The notes under the pieces are model-generated. The model was not told the DNA's origin, searched no databases, and saw only the letters and a program-made list of their open reading frames with translations. A program made the position numbers and the translations under genes. A stretch of DNA of 64,000 bases, from positions 21,517,456-21,581,455 of the forward strand of contig OZ024879.1 in NCBI GenBank assembly GCA_964017185.1. Reading direction: 5' to 3'. Below, piece after piece: positions 11,936 through 22,392 of this stretch. Every line of letters begins with the position of its first letter. Positions within the stretch are counted from its first letter, which is position 1. The DNA comes from Rugalucina vietnamica (lineage: Eukaryota > Mollusca > Bivalvia > Lucinida > Lucinidae).

Positions 11936-12784
11936 CAAGGCAAAAAGATGTAGGAGCATAATGCTTTGGGTTACTGGTCGGGTTTGGCCTTATGTTTGAC
12001 AAAGGTCAGAAACAGTCGAGCACGCTGTCCTGCGACAGCTCTTATTAATGTCTTAAATACCGAGCGAGCGAAGCGAGCGAGGAAAAAAAATATGTAGCGC
12101 CATATAAATTGCCAGATAGATTTGCATTAGTGCTGCCTTGTTTCTGATTGCAAAAGACACTATAATTATGTTCTGTCATATAAAAAGCAAGATGATGTCC
12201 ATCCATAGAAAAGATGTCAAAGAGTATCATTATAGGATTGGAACATACATAATAAGGACAAAGTGGGGTAATAGAATGAAAAGAAAATACATATACACAA
12301 GCAAACAAAACATAGAAATAGCATCTGGCTCAGTAAACATCCAGAATGATTTAATTTATTTTTCTCTGCCTTCAAATGACACATTTCTTTTTCAACTGGA
12401 CCATGAGGTGAGCCCCTACATGCTTGGCTTCCAGACATATGGCTTTCCAAATATTCAAGGATTTCTGAGATATGAATACAACATTTGAACTAAATCGAGT
12501 CTGGGGGCGTCCAGATCCCAGAAAAAAAATGAAATTCTGGAATGTCAGGGAGGCCATCTAAGATAATTCCATAGCCAAATTTTAGCATATTCATTATTCT
12601 TTAAAATGTTATCATTCACTATTCATTACATTACTCTGCTATTCATTAAAAATTTACATTTATTCATTATTTTTTAGGACCTCATTATTCACTAATCATT
12701 AAATTTTTTGCTCTTTATTCACTCTCATTAAAAATTTTAGGCCATTATTCATTAATCATTATACCCCATCCAGACCCTCACCCA

Positions 12785-12803
12785 TAGGCAAGTTTTCGTA
12801 ATG
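12785..12803 (+). repeat. Right terminus of split family B MITE
   Basis: TAGGCAAGTTTTCGTAATG matches the family B 3' end and continues the copy starting at 9089. Confidence 0.75.
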
Positions 12804-12821
12804 AATTCACAATGTCTTTTG

Positions 12822-12889
12822 AGGACCCTGGGCTAAGCATAGACTTAACTCTTACAATGCCATATCAGGTTCTGCTGCTGGAAACCAAA
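12822..12889 (-). pseudogene. Duplicate of NAPRT exon 4, copy 4 (heavily decayed)
   Basis: Acceptor CACAG|TTTGG is followed by sequence alignable with exon 4 (GCAGAACCTGATATGGC and CCCAGGGTCCT), with deletions, stops and no donor. It was separated from copy 3 by insertion of the family B element that now contains 9382-12780. Confidence 0.7.
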
Positions 12890-13129
12890 CTGTGTACAGG
12901 TAAAAGACTAACAGGGATTCCTTAACTTTGGCCTGTGGCCCTGAGTTGTTGGAAGAAAACCCATACCACGAATTATTGAATTTGGCAGTCTGGGCCCCAA
13001 AGTCAAAACTGTTAGTCTTTATTGCTGTGCCATTGCCCCGACTGGTCAATGGAGGTATACTACTTATCTACACTACAAGATCTGTACTACTTATCTAAAC
13101 ATTTCAGTAGAAATATGTTGCTCAAAACA

Positions 13130-13194
13130 TAGATTGTGGTACACGTTAGAACCGCCACATCGAGGTGCTTCTAACGAGTTCCCACAATCTATGT
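13130..13194. repeat. Family B central stem fragment
   Basis: CTCAAAACATAGATTGTGG and its mirror CCCACAATCTATG surround GAACCGCCACATCGAGGTGC. Both outer arms are missing. Confidence 0.75.
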
Positions 13195-13431
13195 AAAGTG
13201 GCCAGCTGCACTTTTTGTTCACCTTTTCACAAAACATGACTAAACAATCAACACATTGTAGATTTTCTGTTTCCCAAAAAAGGAAGTAAATTACTCACAC
13301 TTCAGCAACTACTTATAAATAGCCTCTAATATATTTAATTTTAATTCTCTGAAAATATGAACAAAGTACTTGACATACAAACGAATTAACTTCCTCTTTA
13401 CTTTGAACGGGTATTGTCAATGACAATTTGT

Positions 13432-13840
13432 CATTACAAAACTTGCCATGCAATATATAGAGAAATTTTTCGAAAGCACAAATTGAAAATTTCATTGGAA
13501 AAATGTTGATAGCTTAAATATTTTAACTCAAATCATAGATTCGTAATGGCCAGATAGAGGAAGCAGTCAATATTCACTGATAATTGATGACATTTTGGGG
13601 ATGACTTAGCTCATTTGCTCAAAATCTGATGAAATAGTAAAAATTCAAGATTGTCAGTAGAATTTTTTTTTTCTTTTTCTTATGTTTGCTCAAAATTAGG
13701 CTGCCTCCGTTCTATCGAGTACCTGTAATCTGTTTTGGAGCAAAAATAAGAAAAATAGGTATACACCTGCATACCCCAGTTTTGCTGTTTTAAAATGGGG
13801 TTTAAGGGGGTATACATTTCACGGGCATGTTTTCCTGATG
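13432..13840 (-). repeat. Family B MITE with replaced centre
   Basis: The left end CATTACAAAACTTGCCATGC and right end CACGGGCATGTTTTCCTGATG are family B termini. About 190 bp of unrelated sequence (about 13545-13730) replaces the central stem. Confidence 0.75.
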
Positions 13841-13982
13841 CTATGTCTCACAGAAACATTCTAATGAGCACCGTAACAGAGGCTTTATGAAGCAATGATC
13901 ATACAATTCTAATAAGAACTCACAGCATAAGTTGTTATGAAGAAAAGAGCCAAATTATCCTTTAATTATCGTCAAACACTAT

Positions 13983-14166
13983 CTGGAAAACATGTCCGTG
14001 CAATGAATACCCCCTTAAACCCCACTTTTATCTGGTAAAACTGGGGTATGCAGGGGTAAACTTATTTCCCTTATTTCTGGTCCAAAACAGATTGTGGGTA
14101 TTCGTTAGAACCGCCTCTGCGAGGCGGTTCTAACGTGTACCCCCAATCTATGTTTTGAGTAAAAAT
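13983..14166 (+). repeat. Family B MITE, left part (split by 14174-16805)
   Basis: TCTGGAAAACATGTCCGTG through the complete central stem (GAACCGCCTCTGCGAGGCGG). It resumes at 16811. Confidence 0.85.
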
Positions 14167-14173
14167 CTAAAAA

Positions 14174-16805
14174 CCAGAGGACCATTGGTCCTGAGAACGC
14201 TCACCTGAAGCCTGATCCTGCAGTATTAAGTCATCATGAAATGACCTTGACCTTGAATACTCACACACCTTTATTGAATTCATAAGTTGTCTGCATCTGC
14301 AAAGTTTCAGGTCTCAGGCTGCAATAGTTTCCAAACCCAGTGATTTATGAGAAAACCACAATTTTAATTTTGATATTTAAATGACTTTGGGTCAAGGTCA
14401 AGAAATGACCTTGGCCTTCATTAATTACTTACCTTCATTGACTCCATTGGTTGTCTGCATCTAGCAACTTCCAGGTCTCAGACTGCAACAGTTTCCAAAA
14501 TATCCATTGTTTGCGCCTTTTCCCATGTAAAAGCCTATGTTTCCAAAATTGACCTTGCCGTAAAATAGGTCAAGGTCATCCTATGGTCATCATTTGATCA
14601 AACTAGGATGGGCTGGAGTCCCAAATGCTACATACCAAGTTTCGCGAAAATTGGCCTGCCGGTTCTGGAGAAGAAAATTTTTGAGTGGTTTTTACCATAT
14701 ATGGGCGTGGCGGCCATCTTGGTAATGTGACCTGGATTTCGCGATCAAACTTTCGTCTCCCCTACCCATGGATGCTCCACATAAAATTTCACTTTGATTG
14801 GCCCAGCAGTTTCAGAGAAGAAGATCTTTGAAAAGTGTGTATGGACAACAGACTGGCCAAGGTCAAGAGATGACCTTGACCTACATTAATCACATACCTT
14901 CATCTACTCCATTAGTTGTTTGCATCTACCACTTTTCAGGCATCAGGCTGCAATAGTTTTCAAAAAATCCATAGTTTTCACTTTTTCCCATGTAAAAGCC
15001 TATGTTTCCAAATTTGACCTTGCCGTAAATTAGGTCAAGGTCATCCAAGGGTCATCATTTTAACAAACTATGATGGGCTGAAGTCCTCGATGCTACATAC
15101 CAAGTTTCGTGGAAATCGGCCAACCGGTTCTGGAGAAGAAGATTTTTGAGTGGTTTTTACCATATATGGGCGTGACAGCCATCTTGGTCATGTGACCTGG
15201 ATTTCGCGATTAAACTTTTGTCTCCCCTATCCATGGATGCTCCACATAAAATTTCACTTTGATTGGCCCAGCAGTTTCAGAGAAGAAGATCTTTGAAAAG
15301 TGTGTATGGACGACAGACTGGCCAAGGTCAAGAGATGACCTTGACCTACATTAATCACATACCTTCATCTACTCCATTAGTTGTTTGCATCTACCACTTT
15401 TCAGGCCTCAGGCTGCAATAGTTTTCAAAAAATCCATAGTTTTCACTTTTTCCCATGTTAAAGCCTATGTTTCCAAAATTGACCTTGCCGTAAATTAGGT
15501 CAAGGTCATCCTAGGGTCATCATTTTATCAAACTATGATGGGCTGGAGTCCCAAATGCTACATACCAAGTTTCATGAAAATCGGCCTGTCGGTTCTGGAG
15601 AAGAAGATTTTTGAGTGGTTTTTACCATATATGGGCATGGCAGCCATCTTGGTCATGTGACCTGGATTTTGCAATCAAACTTTCGTCTCCCCTACCCATG
15701 GATGCTCCACATAAAATTTCACTTCGATTGGCCCAGCAGTTTCAGAGAAGAAGATCTTTGAAAAGTGTGAATGGACGACAGACTGGCCAAGGTCAAGAGA
15801 TGACCTTGACCTAAATTAATCATATACCTTCATCTACTCCATTAGTTGTTTGCATCTACCACTTTTCAGGCCTCAGGCTGCAATAGTTTTCAAAAAATCC
15901 ATAGTTTTCACTTTTTCCCATGTTAAAGCCTATGTTTCCAAAATTGACCTTGCCGTAAATTAGGTCAAGGTCATCCTAGGGTCATCATTTTATCAAACTA
16001 TGATGGGCTGGAGTCCCAAATGCTACATACCAAGTTTCATGAAAATCGGCCTGTCGGTTCTGGAGAAGATGATTTTTGAGTGGTTTTTACCATATATGGG
16101 CATGGCAGCCATCTTGGTCATGTGACCTGGATTTTGCAATCAAACTTTCGTCTCCCCTACCCATGGATGCTCCACATAAAATTTCACTTCCATTGGCCCA
16201 GCAGTTTCAGAGAAGAAGATCTTTGAAAAGTGTGAATGGACGACAGACTGGCCAAGGTCAAGAGATGACCTTGACCTAAATTAATCATATACCTTCATCT
16301 ACTCCATTAGTTGTTTGCATCTACCACTTTTCAGGCCTCAGGCTGCAATAGTTTTCAAAAAATCCATAGTTGTCACTTTTTCCCATGTAAAAGCCTATGT
16401 TTCCAAATTTGACCTTGCCGTAAAATAGGTCAAGGTCATCCAAGGGTCATCATTTTATCAAACTATGATGGGCTGAAGTCCCTGATGCTACATACCAAGT
16501 TTCGTGGAAATCGGCCCACCGGTTCTGGAGAAGAAGATTTTTGAAGGGTTTTTACCATATATGGGCGTGGCGGCCATCTTGGTCATGTGACCTGGATTTC
16601 GCGATCAAACTTGGAATGCCACTACCCAAGGAGGCTCCATATAAAATTTCAACTAGATCGGCCAAGCGGTTTCAGAGAAGAAGATCTTTGAAATTGTGGA
16701 CGACGACGACGACGACGGACGGACGACGGACGACGGACGCCGGACGGACGCCGGATCATGGCCATCCTATAAGCTCACCTTGTGAGCCTTCGGCTCAGGT
16801 GAGCT
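14174..16805 (+). mobile_element. Family C element made of 465-bp repeats, nested in family B
   Basis: Left end CCAGAGGACCATTGGTCCTG (hairpin). Right end hairpin TGAGCCTTCGGCTCA followed by GGTGAGCT. Five copies of a 465-bp unit can be paced by CCATATATGGGC at about 14695, 15160, 15625, 16090 and 16555. Each unit repeats TCAAGGTCA/TGACCTTGACC motifs. Reverse-orientation relatives occur at 33863-35243 and 42164-43361. There is no transposase ORF. The end hairpins vaguely recall Helitron-like 3' ends but the superfamily is not established. Confidence 0.85.
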
Positions 16806-16810
16806 AAAAA

Positions 16811-16892
16811 TATCTAAATTTTGCTGATGAAATTTTCAATTTCTACAGCTGAAAAAAATCTCTGTATATTGCATGGGCAAGTGTTCATAATG
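16811..16892 (+). repeat. Family B MITE, right part
   Basis: Continues the copy at 13983: TTTCAATTTCTACAGCTG, then TCTGTATATTGCATGGGCAA and terminal CATAATG. Confidence 0.85.
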
Positions 16893-16917
16893 CTCTCTTT
16901 ATCTAGCCCTCTGTTAC

Positions 16918-17128
16918 CTTGCATAGTTGACAAGATTCAGCAGTGGAGTTTCCATCAGTTGTACCACAGGTAGTGGCCCCTCTATGGAAATTAGGGGTTC
17001 CTTAGGGAACACAACTGTCCCCTCATCAATAGCATGCATAATTACATCTTGAGTTGTCAGGGCTTTTAGGTAGGTGAAAAATGCCTCCTCTGTGCTTGAA
17101 GGTAATACACTCCGCAGGTAGTTTACGT
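16918..17128 (-). CDS. Nicotinate phosphoribosyltransferase, exon 3
   Basis: 211-bp exon. Acceptor is TATTTTAG and donor GCAAG|GTAACA. It reads (D)VNYLRSVLPSSTEEAFFTYL and continues to LISIEGPLPVVQLMETPLLN then LVNYA(S). These match the family pattern of a long helix followed by the conserved GPL.VVQLxETPLL.LV.YAS block, which packs near the dimer interface and active site in characterised enzymes. Phase 1 in, phase 2 out, both matching neighbours. Only 473 bp of intron 2 separate it from exon 2, a spacing not disturbed by transposons. Confidence 0.94.
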
Positions 17129-17601
17129 CTAAAATATTGTACATTTGCGCATGTGGTTAATAAATTTAATTATAAAGGCTGGACACTGCTTCAAAATTTG
17201 AAGGGTTGGAAAAAACTGCGCTTAACTTTTCTGTTCAGTAACACAAACACAATGTCCTTGTCAGTTGCTTATCTCTTTTTAATTTTAGTGAGCTTTAATG
17301 CTGAATGTTGAAGTGTTCTTCAATTCTATTTCCACATATGTGCATAAAGAACGTTTTCTAAGTCATAATTCAGCTTATATAAAGTAAAGTAACAAACAAA
17401 CACACAAAATAGCACACCTCATTCTTATAGATACGTACTTTTACAGTATGTTTAATTTGATGTCCGTAAAACTTATAAGGCCAGTGGGGGTACCTTTGAA
17501 AAAGAGGCAGACAGTGTGAAGACAAGGTCATACATGTACTTTGTCCAATGTCTTCAAGGAATTGAAGGAAAAATATCCACTTTAAAATATAATAATCTTA
17601 C

Positions 17602-17772
17602 CACTATCAGAAAAGTGAAAATTCTGCAAAAACTTGATGCACTCCTCCAGACCAGCAAATACAGTGAACTCTCCATTGAAAGGGTTTTTACGGAAGTAAA
17701 GGTCAAACACAGCAGTATCGTTCATCTTGCCACTCTTCCAGTAGGCATAGGCCATAGTAATCTGATACAAAT
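17602..17772 (-). CDS. Nicotinate phosphoribosyltransferase, exon 2
   Basis: 171-bp exon between acceptor TTTCACAG and donor GTAAGA. It reads (D)[20 protein letters not shown] then [20 protein letters not shown] and [15 protein letters not shown]. TDLYQxTM and FRKNPFxGxFxVFAGLxExxxFL are hallmark N-terminal motifs of eukaryotic NAPRT. The first Asp codon is completed by exon 1. A family B MITE (17788-18060) lies 15 bp upstream of the exon, against the acceptor region. A copy of the exon's 5' half occurs at 18103-18190. Confidence 0.95.
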
Positions 17773-17787
17773 CTGTGAAAAAATAAA

Positions 17788-18060
17788 TGAAAACATGCCC
17801 ATGCAATATATTGAGATTTTTAAAATTGTAAAAAATGAAAATTTTCAGTGGAAAAATTTTGATATTGTTCTTATTTTTGCCCAAAACATAGATTGTGAGT
17901 ACACGGTTAGAACCGCCTCTGTGAGGCGGTTCTAACGAGTACCCACAATCTGTTTTAGAGCAAAAATAAGAAAAATAGGAATACCCCTCCATACCCCAGT
18001 TTTGCTATATAAAAGTGGGGTATAAGGGGGTATACATTACACGGACATGTTTTCATGATG
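17788..18060 (-). repeat. Family B MITE, full length, next to NAPRT exon 2
   Basis: Reverse copy with perfect central stem (GAACCGCCTCTGTGAGGCGG) and terminal GGACATGTTTTCATGATG. It supplies the polypyrimidine-proximal intron sequence only 15 bp from the exon 2 acceptor. Confidence 0.92.
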
Positions 18061-18102
18061 TATATTTTTTCTTGCTTGTGACATATGACACATATGACAT
18101 AT

Positions 18103-18190
18103 GGAAGTAAAGGTCAAACACAGCAGTATCGTTCATCTTGCCACTCTTCCAGTAGGCATAGGCCATAGTAAATCTGGTACAAATCTGTGA
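18103..18190 (-). pseudogene. Duplicated fragment of NAPRT exon 2
   Basis: Nearly identical to 17696-17782, covering the acceptor and the [22 protein letters not shown] part. One inserted base near the acceptor shifts the frame, and the 3' half and donor are absent. Flanked by direct repeats of about 30 bp (TTTCTTGCTTGTGACATATG at 18068, and its relative at 18225). Confidence 0.85.
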
Positions 18191-18592
18191 AAAAAAATGA
18201 AAATTTACATGGTTGCATATTTTTTTCTTGTTTGTGACATATGACACTATGGCACTAAGCAGACTTGTAGCTCAGTCTACAAAACCCAAATTAAATTATC
18301 AGGGTTCAAACTAGAAAAGAAATTTAGGGAGAAGTTTTGTCTCTCCCCAAGAAAATTTGGGAGAAGTTTGGACTTGAATTTCAGGTTTGCCTATATATTC
18401 TATACATTTTCACTTTCCCTTAGCTGAAAATAAGGAGGTTTGTTCATTTAAGGAGACTATTTCTCCCTAGTCGCCCTGTATGCTATTCCCTGAATTATAC
18501 AAAAGAGGTTGTGCAAAGTATTACACCAAGAGATTTATATGGAAAAACTTACACAATTCCTTTTTATAGGCCACTCCTTTAGCATCAGGAAA

Positions 18593-18744
18593 ACATGCCC
18601 CTGTAAAGTATACCCCCTAAACCCCCACTTTTATATAGTAAAACGGGGGTATGCAGGGGTATACCATTTTTCTTATTTTTGCTCCAAAACATAGATTGTG
18701 GGTACTCGTTAGAACCGCTTCGGCTTCTAACATGTACCCACAAT
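18593..18744 (+). repeat. Family B MITE, left part (split by retrotransposon)
   Basis: CATCAGGAAAACATGCCCCT through GTACCCACAAT. The continuation CTATGTTTTGAGCAAAAATA is at 26122, directly after the retrotransposon. Confidence 0.85.
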
Positions 18745-18764
18745 TCTCAACTTTGTCCTTGCAG

Positions 18765-19119
18765 AAGGAGTTGGACATAGGAAGGAAACTGTTAGAAGAG
18801 GCTTTACAAGGACAAAGTGAGATTAAAATTTTCTACAGACTTTTGAGTAACTGCATCAGAAGATTACATAATTTCAATGAGACCTTAATACAGTCTAATG
18901 AAAAGTTGTCTATATCAGTGTCTGGTCAGAATGAAGCCCAGGAAGTTGATCAACTTATTACTGAGGACTGGTCATTTATCGCAGAAGTAGATGACTGTAG
19001 GTATAAGTTGGAGGACATTCTTCAGTCGCTTCCTGACCAAGGTTCATCAAAATTGACGAATATCAGGCAAGACAATAGCAATCAGATGATACACATTGCA
19101 ACAGAAATGCAACCGGTTA
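18765..19119 (+). pseudogene. Gag-like N-terminal ORF of the retrotransposon, 5' part
   Basis: Open frame reading KELDIGRKLLEEALQGQSE and further to WSFIAEVDDCRYKLEDILQS. It is helical and acidic, with the spacing of leucines and FxxV..L typical of the N-terminal region of Pao-type gag proteins; this is family resemblance, not proof. The frame is cut at TTA 19117-19119 by the 19120-21141 insertion and resumes at 21142 in the same phase. An AG at 18762-18763 could also act as a splice acceptor. Confidence 0.5.
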
Positions 19120-19429
19120 GGCCAGACTTTTTTTATTTTCTGGTTCTCGGGAGATTTTTGACCAAAGTTTGGATAGGAGGAGAAAATAAAAATAAAAATA
19201 TAAGCTGAAAAACCTTACAGTCGAAATAAAAATAAAAATAAAAGTCAGAAAATTGCATTTTTTTTTTTTTTTTGGTCTTTATCTATGACTAGGTTTATTT
19301 CAAGGTGTCTTGGGTCACACAATAAAAAGACATACTTTCCAGTGTAGAATGTAATCAGATAGGACTAGAAAACACTTTATGCTGACTAGTATTTTTGTAT
19401 AACTAGAAAACACTTTTATGCTGACTTAC

Positions 19430-19660
19430 ATCAGGATAACAAGCCTATATGATGAATACCCTGGTAAACACCATTTTTACAGGGAAGTGGGGTTTACAGG
19501 GCATCTGCTTGAAAACATGCATTGTGGGTACTCATTAGAACCTCCTCGATGAGGTGGTTCTAACGAGTACCCAACATGTGTGTTTTGAGCAGAATTAAGA
19601 AAATTATCACCATTTTATATATTTAAAAAAAATCATTTTTGCAGCCATAAAAATCTAATG
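19430..19660 (+). repeat. Family B MITE, degenerate
   Basis: ATTGTGGGTACTCATTAGAA with its mirror TTCTAACGAGTACCCAACAT is readable. The arms are diverged. Inside the 19120-21141 element. Confidence 0.65.
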
Positions 19661-19712
19661 TATTTTAAATGGCAAACTTTCACTAATATTTTATGCTGAC
19701 TAGAGTATTAAA

Positions 19713-19948
19713 TGAGCCGCCCCATGGGAAAACCAACAATCTGCATAAGCAAAAACAAAGGCGCAGATCAGCTTCGCAGTAACTGCGAAGCTGATCAGCG
19801 CCTTTGTTTTCGCTACTCGGATAGTACAATTATTCTTCTACTTATATGCAAAATTTCAAGCTTCTAGCCTGCTTCTGTGACTGTACAGGCCGGTGTGTGT
19901 CTGACCTGTTCAGAAACCACATTGTTTGTTTTCCTACGAGGCGGCTCA
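19713..19948. repeat. Family A MITE, full length
   Basis: TGAGCCGCCCCATGGGAAAACC to ACGAGGCGGCTCA. The core GCGCAGATCAGCTTCGCAGT and its mirror are perfect. Nested in the 19120-21141 element. Confidence 0.92.
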
Positions 19949-20812
19949 AATGTCTTCAAATTAGATATCACTTCTATAAAGGTAATGACTAGTGTAATTA
20001 AATGTCTTCAAATTAGACTGAATTTCAGCGATACTTGTTACCCAGAGAATGAATTGAAATCTTAACCTTTAGCATGCTGAGCAATATAGTGAAATCAATA
20101 TGGCAGCCCACTGACGTTTTTTTCCAATTTTTTTCCGTATTTTCTTAATTTTTGAGCCATAAAAACAGCTGAATAAATTCAACAAACGCAGTAAACAAAT
20201 CTACTTTCGGTTTCGGAAGTCTTTGTTACGCCGATTTCTAGCGTAAAAATTCATCATACGTACCGTTACGATGTCATATTTCGGGTGTAAATGCACCCAA
20301 TTTTCCATTTACCAGCGAAAAAAGCGCTGAAAATGCATTTCTAATGCAAAAATAACGAAAATCCGATCAAAATCGGCCGACAAATCGGTCCCAAAACCAC
20401 AAGCCGCCATGGTTGGTTGGTTGGTTGGTTGGTTGGTATATATTCCGCCGATTACGACGCACCTCGTTTATCCCACGAGTTCAGGAATCCCTTCACCTAT
20501 CCCTTCACCACGCCGCAGTGACAGGATTAATGCCCACCACCATACACCATAACCCTAACACATATTTGAATCCTGCCAATGCGGATTTCCCTCCCTTTGT
20601 TCCTTAACCTTACCACGTCACTGTTATACCATACTACCCAAAGCCCCTTTTCCCCAGATATAACAGTGACGCGGGCTGCCTGAGGTGGAGGAAAGCCAGG
20701 ACACATCTCGGCTTCCCGGAACGTGCCTGTGAAACCACCGCATTCGGAAGGCGACAGCCAGACCACATACATTCCGTGGGGTTCTTGATATTTTTCAATA
20801 GAAATATATTTC

Positions 20813-20890
20813 GCCCAGACCCGGACGCGAACCCGCGACCTACGGAATAGGTATGTAGTCTAGAAATTCCTGCACGGAACCCCTAGACTA
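20813..20890 (-). mobile_element. tRNA-like / SINE head
   Basis: On the minus strand GGTCGCGGGTTCGCGTCCGG contains a B-box consensus (GGTTCGCGTCC), preceded by a tRNA-sized segment with a weak A box. Could be a SINE fragment or a tRNA pseudogene. Confidence 0.4.
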
Positions 20891-21141
20891 TTCCGATTCC
20901 ATGTTGTTTTCATGCGCAACTGTCTGGGCATCGCTCATTAATATTCATAAGTAGGCAGTGGGCGAAAAGTGTGGGAAATTTGAAAGCGGTTTTTCTTGTT
21001 TTATTTCGCTATGGGGCGGAAAATTACGATCGGCGGCAATAAAAAAAATAAAATTGAGCGAGAGCAATTTTATTTTTATTCCAGTTTTTGAAAAAATAGG
21101 GTCGGCGCTCCCGAGAACCAGAAAATAAAAAAAGTCAGGCC

Positions 21142-21950
21142 TTATGAAAGTCAAACAGGAACTCCAACAGAATAAACTAGGGTCAAAACAACAAGACATT
21201 CCTCGTGACAGCGTTGGCGGCGAGGACAGCGACATTCCTCGTAACAGCGTAGGCGGCGAGGACATGGGCATTCCTCGTAACAGCGTAAGCGGCGAGGACA
21301 GCGACATTCCTCGTAACAGCGTAGGCGGCGAGGACAGGGGCATTCCTCGTAACAGCGTAGGCGGCGAGGACAGGGACATTCCTCGTGAAAGCATGGGCGG
21401 CGAGGACAGGGACATTCCTCGTGACAGCGTAGGCGGCGAGGACAGGGACATTCCTCATTACTGCGTAGGCAGCGGAGATAGCGAAATTCCTCGTGACAGC
21501 ATGGGCGGTGAGGATAGCGACATTCCTCGTGACAGCATAGGCGGAGGAGATAGCGACATTCCTCGTGACAGCAAGTGCGGCGGGGATAGCGACATTCCTC
21601 GTGACAGCCTGTGCGGCGGAAATAGTGACATTCCTCGTGACAGCATAGGCAGCGGAGATAGCGACATTCCTCGTGACAGCATGGGCGGCGGGGATAGCGA
21701 CATTCCCCGTGACAGCAGCTGCGGTAAGGACATCGAGCTTCTTCATGAAAGACCAGGCAGTGAAAACATATTCGGCATATCTGGTAACTGTAGTTTCAGC
21801 ATTGGCGAAACTGCTGGCGATGTAAATTATCACAACAGTTACATCAAAGATTGTGAAAGAAACGATGGGTTCAACAACCAGACACGCTTCAGAAGGAGCA
21901 AAGATTACAGCGGCTTAGAAGACCGTGACAGGGGTAAAAGCAGAAACTAA
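21142..21950 (+). pseudogene. Gag-like ORF, 3' part with 12-residue repeats
   Basis: Continues the frame broken at 19119. About 15 tandem copies of a 36-bp unit encode SDIPRDSVGGED-like repeats (21200-21720), followed by a non-repetitive tail ending DRDRGKSRN and TAA. The highly charged, low-complexity repeat has no recognised function. No zinc knuckle and no protease motif are present before the stop, so the C-terminal gag and protease region normally ahead of RT is missing here. Confidence 0.5.
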
Positions 21951-21964
21951 ATACTACAAAAAAC

Positions 21965-22387
21965 TGTGGTAGACGGTTTACAGTTGTCACTATTTAGTTC
22001 CTTTATTGCGGTGGGAGTGTCGCGGACAACCGCGATAAAGATAATTATTTATGCTCTTTGATATGGCTGTATGATGGCTCATCTTACAAACTGTACAGAC
22101 CTTTTAGAGTTAATTATATACTGGCTAATAAACACTGTTAATTGACAATAAGATGCTTAATAACGTTACGTCAGATGACGTTGACGCCAGAGTTACAACG
22201 TTAGTTACCAAAATGGCAGCACAATAAATTAACAGAAGATGTAAATTAATAAGAAAACAACTGTTTAATGGAAATTAAGACTTAGGACATATTCCTAAGT
22301 TATAGGAATATCATCATTTTATTATCTTAATGTGGTGCATCGATTAAATTGCCTAAAATGAGCAGTGTTAGTAATAACTTCACCACA
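21965..22387 (+). repeat. Possible LTR, 423 bp, TGTGGT...ACCACA
   Basis: Bounded by perfect 6-bp inverted ends TGTGGT and ACCACA, contains an AATAAA at about 22125, and is followed within 6 bp by a primer-binding-like site. It does not resemble the 3' LTR at 25637-26121, so it may come from another element or may not be an LTR. Confidence 0.4.
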
Positions 22388-22392
22388 TTAAT

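Larger units (their letters stand above)
9382..12780. mobile_element. 3.4-kb composite element nested in family B
   Basis: The ends are inverted: GGGTCTGGATGGGG on the left and CCCCATCCAGACCC on the right, each continued inward by TTCATTAA/ATTCACT-rich sequence (9400-9510 and 12590-12770). CCCATA flanks both sides and is a likely target duplication. It interrupts a family B copy. The interior contains two tandem arrays (9980-10660 and 10725-11935) and a GAGCGAGCGAAGCGAGCGAG tract at 12062. There is no transposase ORF, so it is nonautonomous. Superfamily not assigned. Confidence 0.7.
19120..21141. mobile_element. PIF/Harbinger-like nonautonomous element in gag
   Basis: Terminal inverted repeats of about 34 bp start GGCCAGACTTTTTTTATT and end AATAAAAAAAGTCAGGCC, flanked by TTA direct repeats (19117-19119 and 21142-21144). 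A GG start and 3-bp TWA duplication are typical of PIF/Harbinger; the assignment is inference. The interior holds a family B remnant, a family A copy, a (GGTT)n tract at 20410-20436 and a tRNA-like segment. No transposase ORF. Confidence 0.75.

Noticed and set aside
12138..12488. 116-codon ORF in the 9382-12780 element
   Set aside because: Lys/Ile-rich, no transposase motif, overlapping antisense ORFs of similar length.
14174..16805. Helitron assignment of family C
   Set aside because: The terminal hairpin plus GAGCTAA end is suggestive, but there is no clear TC start, no A|T insertion proof and no Rep/Helicase gene; left unassigned.
15611..16807. Repeated ORFs beginning MSGFYHIWAWQPSWSCDLDF
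   Set aside because: They are one frame of the 465-bp family C unit, present in both orientations at other loci with no start context or conserved codon pattern.
21183..21833. Antisense ORFs of 216 and 91 codons
   Set aside because: Shadow frames of the 36-bp minisatellite.
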